In this document: positions 26,477-36,869 of the stretch, piece by piece
Position numbering within the stretch: position 1 is the stretch's first letter
Layout of the letters: each line of letters opens with the position of its first letter
From: Pseudomonas sp. NKUCC02_KPG
GTDB lineage: Bacteria; Pseudomonadota; Gammaproteobacteria; Pseudomonadales; Pseudomonadaceae
NCBI RefSeq assembly: GCF_019345465.1
Contig: NZ_JAHKRC010000008.1
Location: forward strand, 1-64,000
Direction: 5' to 3'
Length of the DNA: 64,000 bases
Position numbers and translations under genes: made by a program
Notes under the pieces: model-generated
The model's database searches: none
What the model saw: only the letters and a program-made list of their open reading frames with translations
What the model was told of the DNA's origin: nothing

Positions 26477-27742
26477 ATGTCTGGTCATTCACTGCGTATC
26501 CTGATTTTGGAAGATGACGACTTCCAGCGCGCCGTAGCGGTGAGCCTGTTTCGCTCGCTGGGCTGTCATGAAGTGTTTGAGGCCAGCGATGGCAGTGAGG
26601 CGCTGGCGGTTCTTGAGCAGGCAGGTGCGGTGGATATCGCCGTCTGCGATTTGCAGATGGAAGGCATGGACGGTCTGGCCTTTTTGCGCCGGGTGGGCAA
26701 GTCGGGGCAAGTCAAAGCCATCATCATCAGCAGTGCCCTGTCGGCTGACTTGCGCCGCACGGCGCGTCAGATCGTTACCCTTTTGGGGTTGGAGTTGCTG
26801 GGTGATGTCGGCAAGCCGCTGCACGCCGAAGTGCTTGGGCCTCTGCTGGCAAAGTATCAGGGCGCCTGCACCACCGAGAAAACGCCCGGCAGTAAGGTGC
26901 AACTGGCCTGTGAAGACGAGGTGCGCCAGGCCCTGGCCCTGCAGCAACTGCAGGCCTGGTACCAACCCAAGTTCAACCTGCAGACCGGCGAGGTGTGTGG
27001 TGTTGAGGTGCTGTGTCGCTGGCAGCACCCGAGTAAAGGGGTGCTGCCCCCGGCCATGTTTATCCCGGTGCTGGAGCGCTGCGGGTTGATGGACGACATG
27101 TTGTTTGCCCAACTGGATCAGGCGTTGAGACTGCAAGAGCAAGCCAGGATTCAGGGCTTTCCCTTGAACATGGCGTTCAACCTGCAAACCGCGCAATTGG
27201 CCAATAACCAGCTGACTTACACCCTCAAGGGCATCCTGACCCGGCATGCGACGCCAGGCTCCAGGCTGACCTTCGAACTGACCGAGAACGGACTGCTGCA
27301 AGCGCCAGCCGCCAGCCTGGAGAACCTGGTACGCCTGCGAATGATGGGCTGCCGGTTATCGATCGACGACTTTGGAACCGGGTTTTCCTCGCTGCAACGG
27401 CTGTGTCAGTTGCCATTTAATGAAATCAAGCTCGACGCCGGGTTTGTTCGCCACCTGGAGCATGAACCGCGCTGCGAAGCGGTGATCGCCAACACCCTGG
27501 CCCTGGGTAAAACCCTGGGCCTGTCGGTGGTCATTGAAGGGATCGAAACCGAGGCCCAGTTTCAGCGCTTGCTGACAATGGGGTGCGTTGAAGGGCAGGG
27601 CTACTGGTTTGCACGACCCATGAGCGGACAGGACTTGCTGCACTGGTTGCAACAACGTGAAGCCAGTCCTGGCGCTGAGGTTTCAACGGCGCCGGATCAC
27701 TCGAATGAGTACGGCGTCAGTGCAGTCGGGTCGATGTTCTGA
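26477..27742 (+). CDS. REC-EAL response regulator, c-di-GMP phosphodiesterase
   Basis: A 421-residue two-domain protein. The receiver domain has LEDDD and the phospho-acceptor Asp58 (VCDLQM), with GKPL supplying the conserved Lys. The EAL domain from about 165 keeps the catalytic set: GVEVLCRW (EVL signature), FNLQ, ELTENG, IDDFGTGFSSL, IKLDAGFV and EGIETEAQ. It resembles RocR/PvrR, which hydrolyse c-di-GMP to pGpG. No sensor kinase is adjacent. Its last 46 bases overlap the convergent phosphatase gene. Confidence 0.87.
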   Translation: MSGHSLRILILEDDDFQRAVAVSLFRSLGCHEVFEASDGSEALAVLEQAGAVDIAVCDLQMEGMDGLAFLRRVGKSGQVKAIIISSALSADLRRTARQIVTLLGLELLGDVGKPLHAEVLGPLLAKYQGACTTEKTPGSKVQLACEDEVRQALALQQLQAWYQPKFNLQTGEVCGVEVLCRWQHPSKGVLPPAMFIPVLERCGLMDDMLFAQLDQALRLQEQARIQGFPLNMAFNLQTAQLANNQLTYTLKGILTRHATPGSRLTFELTENGLLQAPAASLENLVRLRMMGCRLSIDDFGTGFSSLQRLCQLPFNEIKLDAGFVRHLEHEPRCEAVIANTLALGKTLGLSVVIEGIETEAQFQRLLTMGCVEGQGYWFARPMSGQDLLHWLQQREASPGAEVSTAPDHSNEYGVSAVGSMF

Positions 27743-28995
27743 TCCACGGTGGCCATCGCATCCTTGAGCGGGCAAAGCAGGCCGACGCTGGTTTTACGGC
27801 AGTCCCCGGCGCTGTTGAAATCACGCTTGAGCGGTTTTTGGGCGCCGGTCAGCTGCGTCAGGTTGCGGATCTGATCCATTGACTGCGCCTCAAAGGCAAT
27901 GCGCAGAAAGTACTCGCCGGTTTTGACTTCCTTGTAGCGTTCAAACTGCAGCGTACCGACGGGCGGGATATTGTTCTCGATGTAGTCCCCCAGCTTCCAG
28001 CCGAAGCCGAGCATGGTGCGCAGGTAGGCGATATTGGTGTCGTGGGCCACGAGCAGCATCAGCGGCACATCAGGCGGGATGCTTTGCCCGTCTTTTTGGG
28101 CCAGCGGGGTGCCTTGCTTGAGTTCCAGCGAAATCTGGTTCATCAGCTCTGACGCACCGCGACTGGCGATATAAGGGATGTCATTGAGGTAGTCGTACTT
28201 GGCTTTGGTCAGCACCATCAGGCTGGACACTTGGGCTGCGGTACGACCGTTGCCGAACGCGACTTTATCCAGTGGCAAGCCCTGGCTGTATTCCAGGCGG
28301 AACACTTCGCCCATGTTGGCGCCCGCGCTCAGGCCCTTGATCGAGAAGCGGCCCTTGGCGTTTTGTTCAAGGGTCCAGGCTTGTTTGCCATAGGGGCAGT
28401 CAGCCCCGGGCAGGCAGGCGACTTCCCTGAGTTTTTCTTCAAAGGGTTGGTAGCGCGCCTGTGCCGCTTCGACGCTGCCACCCAGGGCTTTGAGGATTTC
28501 GGCTTTGGCTTTCACCGGGTCAAGGGCGGCAAAGGGCATTTCATTGGCCTGGAACAAGGCGTCCTGATTGCCGCTGACATAGGTCGGTTGCAGCCCGCAG
28601 CCGGGGAACATGCCATCGAGCAGGGCCTGTGCGGTGGCCTTGGTGCGCTGCAGGGGGCTGGCGTGTACCAGCAACTGGCTGGCATCCGGGCAACCCTTGG
28701 GGATCAGTCCGGCGGTGCGCAGTACCTCCCCGCGGTAGCGGCCCATTTCGACAGCACCGGTATAGCCGTGGCCGGTCAAGTTGCCCAAGGGCACAAGCCA
28801 GGTTGGCCATTGGCGCTGAGTGACGGAGGTCAGCAGTTTTTCATTGGATTGGGTGGGAGGTCGCACGCCATGACGGCTGACTTGCACGACTTTATCCAGC
28901 ACATAGCCATCGCTTGTGGGGGTTTGGGCGAAGGCTGCAGGGCTGAGCAGGCTGGCCAGCAGCAGGCTGGTGTAGAGAGGGGGCAGCGGCTTCAT
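27697..28995 (-). CDS. Periplasmic histidine acid phosphatase, phytase/AppA type
   Basis: A 432-residue secreted protein with signal peptide (LLLASLLSPAAFAQ, cleavage near residue 23). RHGVRPP at residues 41-47 is the catalytic motif and VAHDTN the C-terminal proton donor motif of branch-2 histidine phosphatases, including 4-phytase and glucose-1-phosphatase. ATG 28995 follows AAAAGGA. It probably releases phosphate from phytate or sugar phosphates. It is monocistronic and converges on the REC-EAL gene with a 46-base overlap. Confidence 0.87.
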   Translation of the reverse strand: MKPLPPLYTSLLLASLLSPAAFAQTPTSDGYVLDKVVQVSRHGVRPPTQSNEKLLTSVTQRQWPTWLVPLGNLTGHGYTGAVEMGRYRGEVLRTAGLIPKGCPDASQLLVHASPLQRTKATAQALLDGMFPGCGLQPTYVSGNQDALFQANEMPFAALDPVKAKAEILKALGGSVEAAQARYQPFEEKLREVACLPGADCPYGKQAWTLEQNAKGRFSIKGLSAGANMGEVFRLEYSQGLPLDKVAFGNGRTAAQVSSLMVLTKAKYDYLNDIPYIASRGASELMNQISLELKQGTPLAQKDGQSIPPDVPLMLLVAHDTNIAYLRTMLGFGWKLGDYIENNIPPVGTLQFERYKEVKTGEYFLRIAFEAQSMDQIRNLTQLTGAQKPLKRDFNSAGDCRKTSVGLLCPLKDAMATVDQNIDPTALTPYSFE

Positions 28996-29082
28996 GGTTT
29001 TTCCTTTTGGTCTTCCTGACACGGTGGGCAAAGAGCTTAGACAGTTATCGGGTAAACACCGCACAACCTGGCGTATTGGCTC

Positions 29083-29169
29083 TGTGGGAGCGGGCTTGCT
29101 CGCGATAGTATCGACGCGGTGTACCTGGTGGACCGCGCCGCCTGAATCGCGAGCAAGCCCGCTCCCACA
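29083..29169. repeat. Paired REP element
   Basis: Two inverted REP cores (TGTGGGAGCGGGCTTGCTCG and its complement) separated by about 40 bases, between two divergent genes. Confidence 0.9.
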
Positions 29170-29267
29170 ATGCCGATACGGTCCATCATCAGCGACTACA
29201 CAAATCTGGAGCAGGTGCGTATTTTGTACACATTGCCCTCAGTGGCCTGCACAACAAGGAACGTGTC

Positions 29268-30611
29268 ATGACGAGCGATGGCCAGGGCTCACTCGCACAG
29301 CGATTGGCGGGTATTGATGAGGTTGAGTGCGTCACGCCCGATCTCAATGGCGTACCCCGTGGCAAGGTGATGACCGCTGCGGGATTTCTCGAAGGTCGGC
29401 GCTTGCAGATGGCCCGTGGCGTGCTGTTGCAATGCATCATGGGCGGCTACCCCGAGTCGCGTTTCTATGGCAGCGACGATGGCGACCTGGCCCTGGTGCC
29501 AGACCTTGCCCAACTCCATCGCTTGCCCTGGAGTCAGCAGCCCCGTGCCCTGGTCATTTGTGACGCCGATGAGTTCAGCGGTGAAAGCTCGGCGTTGTCG
29601 ACGCGAGGTCAGTTGAAGGCGGTTATTGCCCGTTACGCGGCCCGCGGTCTGGCGCCGGTGGTGGCGACTGAGCTTGAGTTCTTTGTGTTTGCGCCCAACA
29701 CCGATCCGACTCAGCCATTCCGTCCGCCTGTGGGGCTCGATGGTCGTCCTGAAGAAGGTTTTTCTGCGTTCAGCATCAGCTCCAATAACGGCTTGCGGCC
29801 TTTTTTCAGCGAGGTCTACGCATGCATGGCGGCACTGGGCTTGCCGCGCGACACCTTTATGCACGAGATGGGCGTCAGTCAGTTTGAAATAAACCTGCTG
29901 CACGGTGATCCGCTGCTGCTCGCCGACCAGACGTTTTTGTTTAAGCATTTACTCAAGGAAGTCGCCCTCAAGCATGGACTGACCGTTGTGTGCATGGCCA
30001 AGCCACTGGCCCACACCGCCGGCAGCTCGATGCACATTCACCAGAGCGTGGTGGAGCTGGGCAGCGGTCGTAATGTGTTCAGCGACGAGGCGGGGCAGCC
30101 GACGGCCGCCTTTCGCCACTTTATCGGTGGGCAGCAGGCAGGCATGGCTGACTTCACGGCGCTGTTTGCGCCCAACGTCAATTCCTATCAGCGTCTGTTC
30201 CACCCCTATGCCTCGCCGAACAATGCGTGCTGGTCCCACGATAACCGTGCTGCAGGCCTTCGGATCCCGGCCAGCTCACCCGTGGCGCGGCGGGTTGAAA
30301 ACCGTTTGCCGGGCGCTGACGCCAATCCGTATCTGGCCATTGCCGCCAGCCTTGCGGCAGGGTTATATGGCATTGAGCATGAGCTGGAACCGAGCGCTGC
30401 GATTCAGGGCGAATTCGAAGTGCCCCCGGCGCTGTCATTGCCCTGTACCTTGCATGCAGCCCTTGATCGCCTCAAGCGCAGTCAGTTGGCGATTGAACTG
30501 TTCGGGGTGGAGTTCATCGAAGGTTACGTTGCGTCCAAGACGCTGGAACTTACCAGCTTCCATGACGAAATAACTCCCTGGGAGCGTCGCGTTCTGGCGG
30601 CTCAGGCTTAA
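29268..30611 (+). CDS. pauA: Glutamine synthetase-like gamma-glutamylpolyamine ligase
   Basis: A 447-residue GS-fold enzyme of the PauA/SpuI type. ATELEFFVFAP, the His-rich loop AGSSMHIHQSVV, NSYQRLFHPYASPNNACW and the RVENRLPGADANPYLA segment carry the metal and ATP sites. In Pseudomonas such enzymes glutamylate putrescine, spermidine or related amines as the first step of polyamine catabolism. AAGGA precedes the ATG. The rest of the pathway is not adjacent, so the specific amine is inferred. Confidence 0.82.
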   Translation: MTSDGQGSLAQRLAGIDEVECVTPDLNGVPRGKVMTAAGFLEGRRLQMARGVLLQCIMGGYPESRFYGSDDGDLALVPDLAQLHRLPWSQQPRALVICDADEFSGESSALSTRGQLKAVIARYAARGLAPVVATELEFFVFAPNTDPTQPFRPPVGLDGRPEEGFSAFSISSNNGLRPFFSEVYACMAALGLPRDTFMHEMGVSQFEINLLHGDPLLLADQTFLFKHLLKEVALKHGLTVVCMAKPLAHTAGSSMHIHQSVVELGSGRNVFSDEAGQPTAAFRHFIGGQQAGMADFTALFAPNVNSYQRLFHPYASPNNACWSHDNRAAGLRIPASSPVARRVENRLPGADANPYLAIAASLAAGLYGIEHELEPSAAIQGEFEVPPALSLPCTLHAALDRLKRSQLAIELFGVEFIEGYVASKTLELTSFHDEITPWERRVLAAQA

Positions 30612-30676
30612 CTGTTTAAATCTGTGGCACCGGGCCTTGCCCCGGCTGCAGATACAAGGAGCCGCACGGAAAGCCA

Positions 30677-31999
<1,323 letters not shown>

Positions 32000-32009
32000 A
32001 CACTTTCCC

Positions 32010-32047
32010 TGTGGGAGCGGGCTTGCTCGCGAAGGCAGCTCCCACAG
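32010..32047. repeat. Short single REP element
   Basis: TGTGGGAGCGGGCTTGCTCG followed by a shortened inverted end, between the MFS and ycgR genes, which converge. Confidence 0.85.
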
Positions 32048-32069
32048 GATGTGCAGGGTTCACTCACGT

Positions 32070-32810
32070 TCAGTAATCGTCGTCTTTATCAAACTGGCGC
32101 GCTTCGCGTTGCAGTTGATACACAAAACGTTCGACCTGACGCTGTACGGCGCCGCTGATGTTGTGAAAGCGCATGCCGGCAAAGGTAATGTTCAGCCGCT
32201 CTTCAAAGTGCAGGTAACGCAACTCGACCGGGGTGGACATCAGGCCAAACGGCAGGTCGGCGCTGAAGCGCTCATACACCTGACCCAGTTGCATGCCCTG
32301 GCCGATATCACCCTCAAAACGCAATTTGCAGCCCGTTGCAGAAACGTCCAGCAACTTGCCTTTGATCGGGGTTTTGAGCTTTTCACCCGCGACCTCCACG
32401 CTGACCAGATTGGCCAGCCGCAGGGCCGCACGAAAGGCGTTGCGCCGCTGGTGGTAAACCACTTCGCGGGGTAGCGCACCGCGATAGCAGCGGTGATCCT
32501 TGCTGTCATCAAGGGTCAGCGGCGTGGTGCACTCCCAGGCAATGCGCACGCCATCGTGGAAACCCTCAACCCGAAACGGTATGCCAGCCTCAAGAAAGCG
32601 CTCGCCGTCACGGGGGATCATTTCGTCCAGCGCCATGGTGTTGCGCTCACGGTCTATATCCACCACATAGCTTTGGAAGCGCTGGGTGCGATCCTGGAAA
32701 GTGATGATCAGCGGGTCATGGCTCTCTTGCAGCATCCGCAGGTTGGAGGCAATTTCCAAAGGGGTGGTCAGCACCTTTGGCGGTTGCGGAGCATCTTGGG
32801 CGTCGAACAC
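32070..32810 (-). CDS. ycgR: Flagellar brake protein YcgR (PilZ domain)
   Basis: A 246-residue protein with an N-terminal YcgR domain (about 10-115) and a C-terminal PilZ domain. The c-di-GMP motifs are RRNAFR and DVSATGC. When c-di-GMP rises, the family binds the flagellar motor or stator and slows swimming. It lies near flgN-flgM-flgA on the same strand, with flgN starting 97 bases further on. Confidence 0.9.
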   Translation of the reverse strand: MFDAQDAPQPPKVLTTPLEIASNLRMLQESHDPLIITFQDRTQRFQSYVVDIDRERNTMALDEMIPRDGERFLEAGIPFRVEGFHDGVRIAWECTTPLTLDDSKDHRCYRGALPREVVYHQRRNAFRAALRLANLVSVEVAGEKLKTPIKGKLLDVSATGCKLRFEGDIGQGMQLGQVYERFSADLPFGLMSTPVELRYLHFEERLNITFAGMRFHNISGAVQRQVERFVYQLQREARQFDKDDDY

Positions 32811-32906
32811 GGTTGATCAATCTCCAGACAAAATACAGCGACACGCAAAAAAGAGGCATTCTGCCATTATGGTGCGTGTCTCGCTACAGGCTGCGGATGC
32901 GCAGGC

Positions 32907-33374
32907 TCAAGCCTGGCTGTAGGCGCGATGCTTGTTGAGCATCGAAGTGGTGCCGCGGGCGTCATACAACGAGGGGGCTTCGCCGCCATGAAGAATGCGC
33001 AGCTGGTTGGCGGTGATTGCCTGCTGGGTCTGGATCGACTGTCCATTGAGCAGGTTCGCAGCCTGGCATTGGGCCAGTAACTGGTTCAGCACATCGCTTT
33101 GGCTGAGCAGTTGCGCGCCCACGCTTGAGTGGCTGGCAAGGCTTTCGAGGCCACTGCGGTTGGTGGCCAGGCCAAGGCCCGCGAGAATCTCGCTGCGCTT
33201 GCGGCCATGTTGTTCCAGCAAAATGATCAACGACTGTTTGCGCGCCAGAATGTTTTCCAGCACCTGCATGTCGCGGCCTTTCAGGGCAATGGACTCGTCT
33301 TGCAGCAGGCCGAGCAGTTGTTCGGCGGGGGCCAGGTCATCATTGATCAGTTGCAGTAAATTTTCGTCGTGCAT
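32907..33374 (-). CDS. flgN: Flagellar chaperone FlgN
   Basis: A 155-residue helical protein typical of FlgN, the chaperone of hook-associated proteins FlgK and FlgL (LQLINDDLAPAEQLLGLLQDE). It follows flgM after 51 bases on the same strand, the usual flgMN arrangement. Confidence 0.9.
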   Translation of the reverse strand: MHDENLLQLINDDLAPAEQLLGLLQDESIALKGRDMQVLENILARKQSLIILLEQHGRKRSEILAGLGLATNRSGLESLASHSSVGAQLLSQSDVLNQLLAQCQAANLLNGQSIQTQQAITANQLRILHGGEAPSLYDARGTTSMLNKHRAYSQA

Positions 33375-33425
33375 AACGGGCTCTGGGAGTTAAGCGTCCA
33401 AAAGCCTGGCACAGGCCATGTGGGC

Positions 33426-33752
33426 CTAGCGCTGGGCTTCCATGTTGAGCAGTTTGCTGGCGACCCGGTTGCTGTCGACTTTGTAGCTGCCCTCGGCGAT
33501 GGCCTGTTTAAGCTCGGCCACCCGATTTTTGTCGACAACAGGTTGGTCACGCAACGAGTCGCTGATCTTCTGCAACTGCTGAGCCTCTTGGCTGAGGTGT
33601 ACAGATTCCCCGCTGGGGGCGCTGGCGCTGGTTTGCTCAGGGCCTTTAGCCGGGGCCGCTTGCGTGGTGCTGCCTGCTTCCTGATTTGCATTGCTGCGCG
33701 TACTGCCGGTTAAGGGCGGCGCGCTGCCAAGACGACTGAAGTCGATGACCAT
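33426..33752 (-). CDS. flgM: Anti-sigma-28 factor FlgM
   Basis: A 108-residue protein. The N-terminus MVIDFSRL is followed by a disordered Ser/Thr/Ala-rich stretch, then the FliA-binding helices ([20 protein letters not shown] and [11 protein letters not shown]). It holds FliA inactive until it is exported through the finished hook. A sigma-28 promoter lies 36 bases upstream of the start. Confidence 0.93.
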   Translation of the reverse strand: MVIDFSRLGSAPPLTGSTRSNANQEAGSTTQAAPAKGPEQTSASAPSGESVHLSQEAQQLQKISDSLRDQPVVDKNRVAELKQAIAEGSYKVDSNRVASKLLNMEAQR

Positions 33753-33788
33753 AACGATAAACCTCTGGGTATTTGGACGCTTGCCATG

Positions 33789-33815
33789 TTTTCGGCCATA
33801 CCCGGAAAAACTTTA
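33789..33815 (-). promoter_or_regulatory. Sigma-28 (FliA) promoter of flgMN
   Basis: On the leftward strand TAAAGTTT, eleven bases, then GCCGAAAA, one base from the consensus TAAAGTTT-N11-GCCGATAA. It lies immediately upstream of flgM, so FliA would activate its own inhibitor. Confidence 0.9.
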
Positions 33816-33870
33816 GGCTCGATTAATCATAGCTTCACACAGAACTGTACTGATCTGTGTCAAACCACAG

Positions 33871-33908
33871 TGTAGGAAAGTCCGGAGACTGATGCCAACT
33901 TTCCTACA
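33871..33908. terminator. Inverted repeat at the flgA 3-prime end
   Basis: TGTAGGAAAGT and ACTTTCCTACA form a perfect eleven-base stem with a sixteen-base loop, overlapping the flgA stop. There is no T run, so it may stabilise or weakly terminate the flgA transcript. Confidence 0.5.
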
Positions 33909-34674
33909 ATGCCACCTCAACTTGACCGGGTGCTGTCACTCGGGCCCGGATCACACGTTTGGAGTTCAGGTTCTTGACTCGTATCTGCTCGCTGAGGCCT
34001 CCGTCTGACAGGGCTTCGCCGGGCATTTTGACACTTAACGTACCGCTACGGGCGCTGATGACCACATGGTCGCCCTTGCGCACGGTGGCAACCTGTTCCA
34101 GGTGCGTGAGGGTCAGTACCTGATCGGTGATCATGGGCCGCAGCAGCTTTTGACCCACTGCCAGTTCAGTCGCCGTCAGGTAGCCCTGATTGATCAGGCT
34201 GATATCCCGCTCGCGCAAGGTGACATCGGCATAGTCGATCACCATGCCGCGCTTGAGCGGGTGATTGACGATGACCACGTCACGGAACAGTTTGACCTGG
34301 GCTGGAACGAAGATAGTCCAGGGCGAGCCCCCTTCGCAGCGCACGCGCACGATCACCCGGCCCATGGGTTGTGCCGGACTTTCCAGGGTTGCTGTCAATT
34401 CCTTGTCGCAATGAGCCAGTCGCAGACGGGGGTCAAGGTTGTTGACCTGGATCTGATATCGCCCCTCGGTCTGGCTGGTTGCCAGGTAGTCTTCAACGGT
34501 GAATTCAAGAAAGCCCTGGGTCACGCCGATAAGCTGATCAGGCGATGTAAACGCATCAGCCTGGGTATGAGTGCCCAGACCAATCAGGGTGCCAGCCGCC
34601 AGGACGCTCAGACAGCTGCGGCGCAGGGTCTGGAGGAAGGGCCGGTGGCAGGAAATTGTCGTTTTTGCGTTCAT
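33904..34674 (-). CDS. flgA: Flagellar P-ring assembly chaperone FlgA
   Basis: A 256-residue periplasmic protein with signal sequence (CLSVLAAGTLIGLGTHTQADA) and C-terminal SAF/ChapFlgA domain (LKRGMVIDYADVTLRERDIS, VRKGDHVVISARSGTLSVKMPGEAL). It assists FlgI P-ring assembly. The frame opens at 35145 inside the divergent cheV gene; ATG 34674 (MNAKTTIS) is the sensible start. It is divergent from cheV with 78 bases between them. Confidence 0.9.
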   Translation of the reverse strand: MNAKTTISCHRPFLQTLRRSCLSVLAAGTLIGLGTHTQADAFTSPDQLIGVTQGFLEFTVEDYLATSQTEGRYQIQVNNLDPRLRLAHCDKELTATLESPAQPMGRVIVRVRCEGGSPWTIFVPAQVKLFRDVVIVNHPLKRGMVIDYADVTLRERDISLINQGYLTATELAVGQKLLRPMITDQVLTLTHLEQVATVRKGDHVVISARSGTLSVKMPGEALSDGGLSEQIRVKNLNSKRVIRARVTAPGQVEVAL

Positions 34675-34752
34675 GGCCGATAAAAAAGCAAGCCCCGTGC
34701 CGTTTACCGGGAAGTGCGTGATGAAACTTGAAGTTTTTAAGAGGAGCTGAGA

Positions 34753-35715
34753 ATGGCCGGGATGATGGATGCGGTTAACCAGCGCACTCAGCTGGTCGGG
34801 CAAAATCGCCTGGAGCTGTTGTTGTTTCGTCTGGATGGACCACAGCTTTACGGGATCAATGTGTTCAAGGTCAGGGAGGTGCTGCAATGCCCGAAACTGA
34901 CCTTGATTCCCAAGTCTCATCCCGTGGTATGTGGTGTGGCGAGCATTCGAGGCGCGACCATCCCGATTCTCGATCTGGCCATGGCCACCGGGGCGGGGGC
35001 CCTGAAAGATCAAAGCAGCCCGTTTGTGATCATCACCGAGTACAACACCAAGACTCAGGGCTTTCTGGTTCGCTCGGTTGAACGCATCGTGAACATGAAC
35101 TGGGAAGAGATCCATCCGCCGCCCAAGGGCACGGGTAACGACCATTACTTGACGGCCGTCACCCGGCTGGACGATCAGCTGGTCGAAATCATCGATGTCG
35201 AGAAGGTACTGGCAGAAGTCTCGCCATCACCTGAAACCATCACCCACGGTGTAGTGGATGTCGAAACCCGGAGCAAGGCACTGTCATTGCGGGTGCTGAC
35301 CGTCGACGATTCGTCGGTGGCACGCAAGCAGGTAGCCCGTTGCCTGCAAACGGTAGGCGTTGAAGTGGTGTCGTTGAATGATGGCCGTCAGGCGCTGGAC
35401 TACCTGCGCAAGCTGGTGGAGGAGGGCAAGGACCCGTCTGAAGAATTTCTGATGATGATCTCGGATATCGAGATGCCGGAAATGGACGGCTACACCCTGA
35501 CTGCTGAAATCCGTAACGATCCGCGGATGCAAAAGCTGCACATCATTCTGCATACTTCGTTATCCGGGGTATTCAATCAGGCTATGGTGAAAAAGGTCGG
35601 TGCCGATGACTTTTTGGCCAAGTTCCGACCTGATGACCTGGCATCCCGGGTAGTTGACCGGATAAAAGCAGCAGACCATAGCCAGGGCTCACCCCTGGCG
35701 GTCAAATCGATTTAA
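34753..35715 (+). CDS. cheV: Chemotaxis protein CheV
   Basis: A 320-residue fusion of a CheW-like coupling domain (about 15-165) and a receiver domain (about 180-305). VDDSS and SDIEMPEMDGY contain the acidic pocket and phospho-acceptor Asp. It links receptors to CheA and may act as a phosphate sink. AAGAGGAGC precedes the ATG. It leads the rightward cheV-cheR pair, with 12 bases between the genes. Confidence 0.92.
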   Translation: MAGMMDAVNQRTQLVGQNRLELLLFRLDGPQLYGINVFKVREVLQCPKLTLIPKSHPVVCGVASIRGATIPILDLAMATGAGALKDQSSPFVIITEYNTKTQGFLVRSVERIVNMNWEEIHPPPKGTGNDHYLTAVTRLDDQLVEIIDVEKVLAEVSPSPETITHGVVDVETRSKALSLRVLTVDDSSVARKQVARCLQTVGVEVVSLNDGRQALDYLRKLVEEGKDPSEEFLMMISDIEMPEMDGYTLTAEIRNDPRMQKLHIILHTSLSGVFNQAMVKKVGADDFLAKFRPDDLASRVVDRIKAADHSQGSPLAVKSI

Positions 35716-35727
35716 GAGGCAGGACAT

Positions 35728-36555
35728 TTGTCGACGGCTAATTTGGATTTTGAACAGTTCCGGGTCTTCCTGGAAAAAGCCTGTGGCATTTTGCTGGGTG
35801 AAAACAAGCAGTACCTCGTCTCCAGCCGGCTTAACAAGCTGATGGAGCAGCAAGGTATCAAGTCCCTGGGCGAGCTGATTCAGCGTATCCAGAGCCAGCC
35901 GCGCAGCGGGCTGCGCGAACTGGTGGTCGATGCGATGACCACCAACGAAACCTTGTGGTTTCGCGACACCTACCCCTTCGAAGTATTGAAGAACAAGGTG
36001 CTGCCCGAGCAAATCAAGGCCAGTCCTGGCCAGCGTTTGCGAATCTGGTCGGCGGCCTGTTCTTCGGGGCAGGAGCCGTACTCGTTGTCGATGGCCATTG
36101 ACGAGTTTGAGCGCAGCAACCTTGGGCAGTTGAAAGCGGGTGTGCAGATTTTTGCCACCGACCTGTCGGCCCAGATGCTCAATACCTGTAAAACCGGCGA
36201 ATACGACAACCTTGCGATTGGCCGGGGCCTTTCGCCAGAACGCTTGCAGCGCTATTTCGATCCCAAGGGGCCGGGGCGCTGGGTGCTCAAGACGCCGATC
36301 AAGAATCGGGTCGAGTTCCGCTCCTTCAACCTGCTGGACAGCTACGCAGGGTTTGGCAAGTTCGACATCGTGTTTTGCCGCAACGTGTTGATCTACTTCT
36401 CGGCAGAAGTGAAAAAAGACATTCTGCTGCGTATCCACAGCACCTTGAAACCGGGTGGCTATTTGTTTTTGGGCGCCTCTGAAGCCCTCAACGGCTTGCC
36501 GGATCACTACCAGATGGTCCAATGCAGCCCGGGAATCATCTACCAGGCCAAATAG
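35728..36555 (+). CDS. cheR: Chemotaxis methyltransferase CheR
   Basis: A 275-residue SAM-dependent enzyme that methylates glutamates of chemoreceptors. The N-terminal helical domain (FEQFRVFLEKACGILLGENK) precedes the catalytic domain with WSAACSSGQEPYSLSM as SAM site and FDIVFCRNVLIYFS. The start codon is TTG at 35728, following AGAGGCAGGAC; no ATG upstream in frame is better placed. Confidence 0.92.
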   Translation: MSTANLDFEQFRVFLEKACGILLGENKQYLVSSRLNKLMEQQGIKSLGELIQRIQSQPRSGLRELVVDAMTTNETLWFRDTYPFEVLKNKVLPEQIKASPGQRLRIWSAACSSGQEPYSLSMAIDEFERSNLGQLKAGVQIFATDLSAQMLNTCKTGEYDNLAIGRGLSPERLQRYFDPKGPGRWVLKTPIKNRVEFRSFNLLDSYAGFGKFDIVFCRNVLIYFSAEVKKDILLRIHSTLKPGGYLFLGASEALNGLPDHYQMVQCSPGIIYQAK

Positions 36556-36565
36556 ACCTCTATCC

Positions 36566-36676
36566 GTAGTCGCTGCCGCAGGCTGCGAAGGGTTGCGCAG
36601 CAACCCGTTTCCCGAGATCGGTGCAAAACCTTTTCAAGGGCCTGTGGCCCTTATCGCAGCCTTCGGCAGCGACTAC
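36566..36676. repeat. Second REP-like family element
   Basis: GTAGTCGCTGCCGCAGGCTG at the left and its inverse ending GGCAGCGACTAC at the right enclose inner hairpins (GGGTTGCGCAGCAACCC and GGGCCTGTGGCCC). It lies between cheR and flgB. Confidence 0.85.
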
Positions 36677-36792
36677 ATAAAACCTGCTCCAAGCGGCAGA
36701 AAAGCGGCAGTCAGCGGTCAACCGTTGCCGCTTTTCTGGCATTGCCGCTGTCCGCAATCCGGAAAACCCTTGAAATACGGGGCTGTAAAAAC

Positions 36793-36808
36793 TGGCACGG
36801 GGTTTGCT
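36793..36808 (+). promoter_or_regulatory. Sigma-54 promoter of flgBCDE
   Basis: TGGCACG, four bases, then TTGCT is a full match to the RpoN -24/-12 consensus. It lies 62 bases upstream of flgB. In Pseudomonas FleQ and RpoN drive hook and basal-body genes of this class. Confidence 0.93.
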
Positions 36809-36869
36809 CTATCCCTGTCATGTAAAACCTGAATCACATTCTCAGGTCAGCCCACAAAGGTTTTCCGAC

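Noticed and set aside
34676..34683. GCCGATAA considered as a sigma-28 -10 element for cheV
   Set aside because: No TAAA-type -35 element lies 11-16 bases upstream, so it is probably chance.
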